Assembly: GCA_025617745.1 (NCBI GenBank)
Contig: CM046853.1
Coordinates: forward strand, 36,464,625 to 36,528,624
DNA: 64,000 nt
Origin: Heliocidaris erythrogramma
Lineage: Eukaryota; Echinodermata; Echinoidea; Camarodonta; Echinometridae
Direction of reading: 5' to 3'
The position numbers and the translations under genes were made by a program. The notes under the pieces are model-generated. The model saw only the letters and a program-made list of their open reading frames with translations. It made no database searches and was not told the origin of the DNA. Shown piece by piece: positions 63,251 through 64,000 of this stretch; the first letter of the stretch is position 1, and every line of letters starts with the position of its first letter.

Positions 63251-64000
63251 CATATCCACCAATAAGCACACAAATTCTACAATTCTTTCTCATCTTTTTT
63301 TTCTCTATCTGCTCAACGGTAAGGTGCATACAATAGAGAATTTGACACACATATTTGCCTCAGACCCTATGTAGATGTAGATGTAGCTGTTACATACTTC
63401 CCTCTCTTTTCATTCTCTATTCATCCTTCTTTTTGTGAATTTAATGTCTATCATATCAATGACTGTATGAATCTCCTTGTAAAGAATTTGACATGATCGA
63501 AAGCGGTATACACTTCTTCTGCGGGCAGCTTCAAGCTCTGACGTGACACCACTAATTTTTCAGAGCACTGCTTGTAAACTATTTCAGTTCCAAAATGACA
63601 TGAAATATTAAACGACATCAAGGAAGAGGGACGGGGAGGGACCTGCTCTTCCTTACTTAAATTCAATTTGAAGGAAAACCAGAAAATCCACTTCCCCGAC
63701 AAATTAATCCAGTCCGTCTCTGTCTATAGCATAGCCATGCATCCCCCGGCGGAACGCTAACGCTACAGAAATGTTCAAAAACAAGGGGAAATGTGTAAAA
63801 ACAGACACGCTGGAGGGGCCGAAGAGCGATACAGACAAGATCTTTTGCTCATCCTACGCCCCAAAATAAGATATTCCCATCATATCACAAGTCTGAGTCA
63901 TCGGCGCAATGTGCCGTACAACATCATTTATTCACGACTCGAAATTAAGCTCATCTCGTACCGCCTATCTTGTTTTCTCTCTCCCACTATCAATCCAGTC

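Larger units (their letters stand above)
49789..64000. other. right flank: upstream of the THSD7-like coding region
   Basis: No protein-coding exon could be supported. It should contain the upstream noncoding exon(s) and promoter. It holds two TTAA-flanked elements, one copy of the constant-core palindromic element, one hairpin repeat, a 162-bp tandem duplication, CT-rich tracts and a TA microsatellite. Reading frames of 60-120 codons here lack recognisable domains. Confidence 0.55.

Noticed and set aside
1..64000. CRISPR arrays, operons, rRNA, phage or bacterial insertion sequences
   Set aside because: None seen; the gene structure is eukaryotic and the repeats are not regularly spaced arrays.

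Overview
The window looks like AT-rich, repeat-laden nuclear DNA of a marine deuterostome, most likely a sea urchin. The evidence is: one intron-rich animal gene with canonical GT-AG splice sites; many short inverted-repeat DNA elements; a tRNA-derived SINE; a truncated non-LTR retrotransposon; long pyrimidine microsatellites; and a 68-bp fragment resembling the N-terminal tail of sea-urchin histone H1-delta. The species is an inference. No bacterial, viral or organellar features were seen.

The only gene supported by splice structure lies on the minus strand. It is a THSD7A/THSD7B-type multi-thrombospondin-repeat membrane glycoprotein. Three coding exons join in frame: 49738-49636 (start codon, signal peptide, first residues of TSP1 repeat 1), 19813-19078 (repeats 1 to 4) and 16926-16681 (end of repeat 4, repeat 5). 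Intron phases match (phase 1, then phase 2) and every donor and acceptor is GT/AG. The first coding intron is about 29.8 kb and the second about 2.15 kb. A further donor at 16680 shows that the gene continues, but I could not find the next exon in 16680-1, so the remaining repeats, transmembrane segment and tail lie beyond the left edge. The 5' side has a splice acceptor at 49789, so at least one upstream 5'UTR exon exists; a weak candidate ends at 53008.

Region by region: 1-16680 is intron or downstream sequence holding a CAG-ended short element with target duplication (2686-2836), a decayed histone H1 exon (5773-5840), an unassigned exon-like segment (6931-7009), a TIR element (9277-9716), a TTAA-flanked element (10160-10392) and a 5'-truncated LINE tail with a 7-bp target duplication (11663-12595). 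The 2.15-kb intron contains a SINE between two 127-bp direct repeats. The 29.8-kb intron is a nursery of short palindromic elements: a hairpin family of about 88 bp, a family of about 140 bp whose core is constant while its arms differ, a nested 1.56-kb inverted-repeat composite at 30908-32463, and several degenerate tandem arrays. The upstream flank 49789-64000 has more TTAA-flanked elements, a 162-bp tandem duplication and CT-rich tracts.

No gene cluster or multi-gene system was found. The most unusual content is the population of palindromic repeats, in particular the family that keeps its core but has different, still self-complementary arms, and the decayed H1 exon that appears to keep intron-style borders. 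Most short open frames in the window are noise in low-complexity or antisense sequence and are not annotated.
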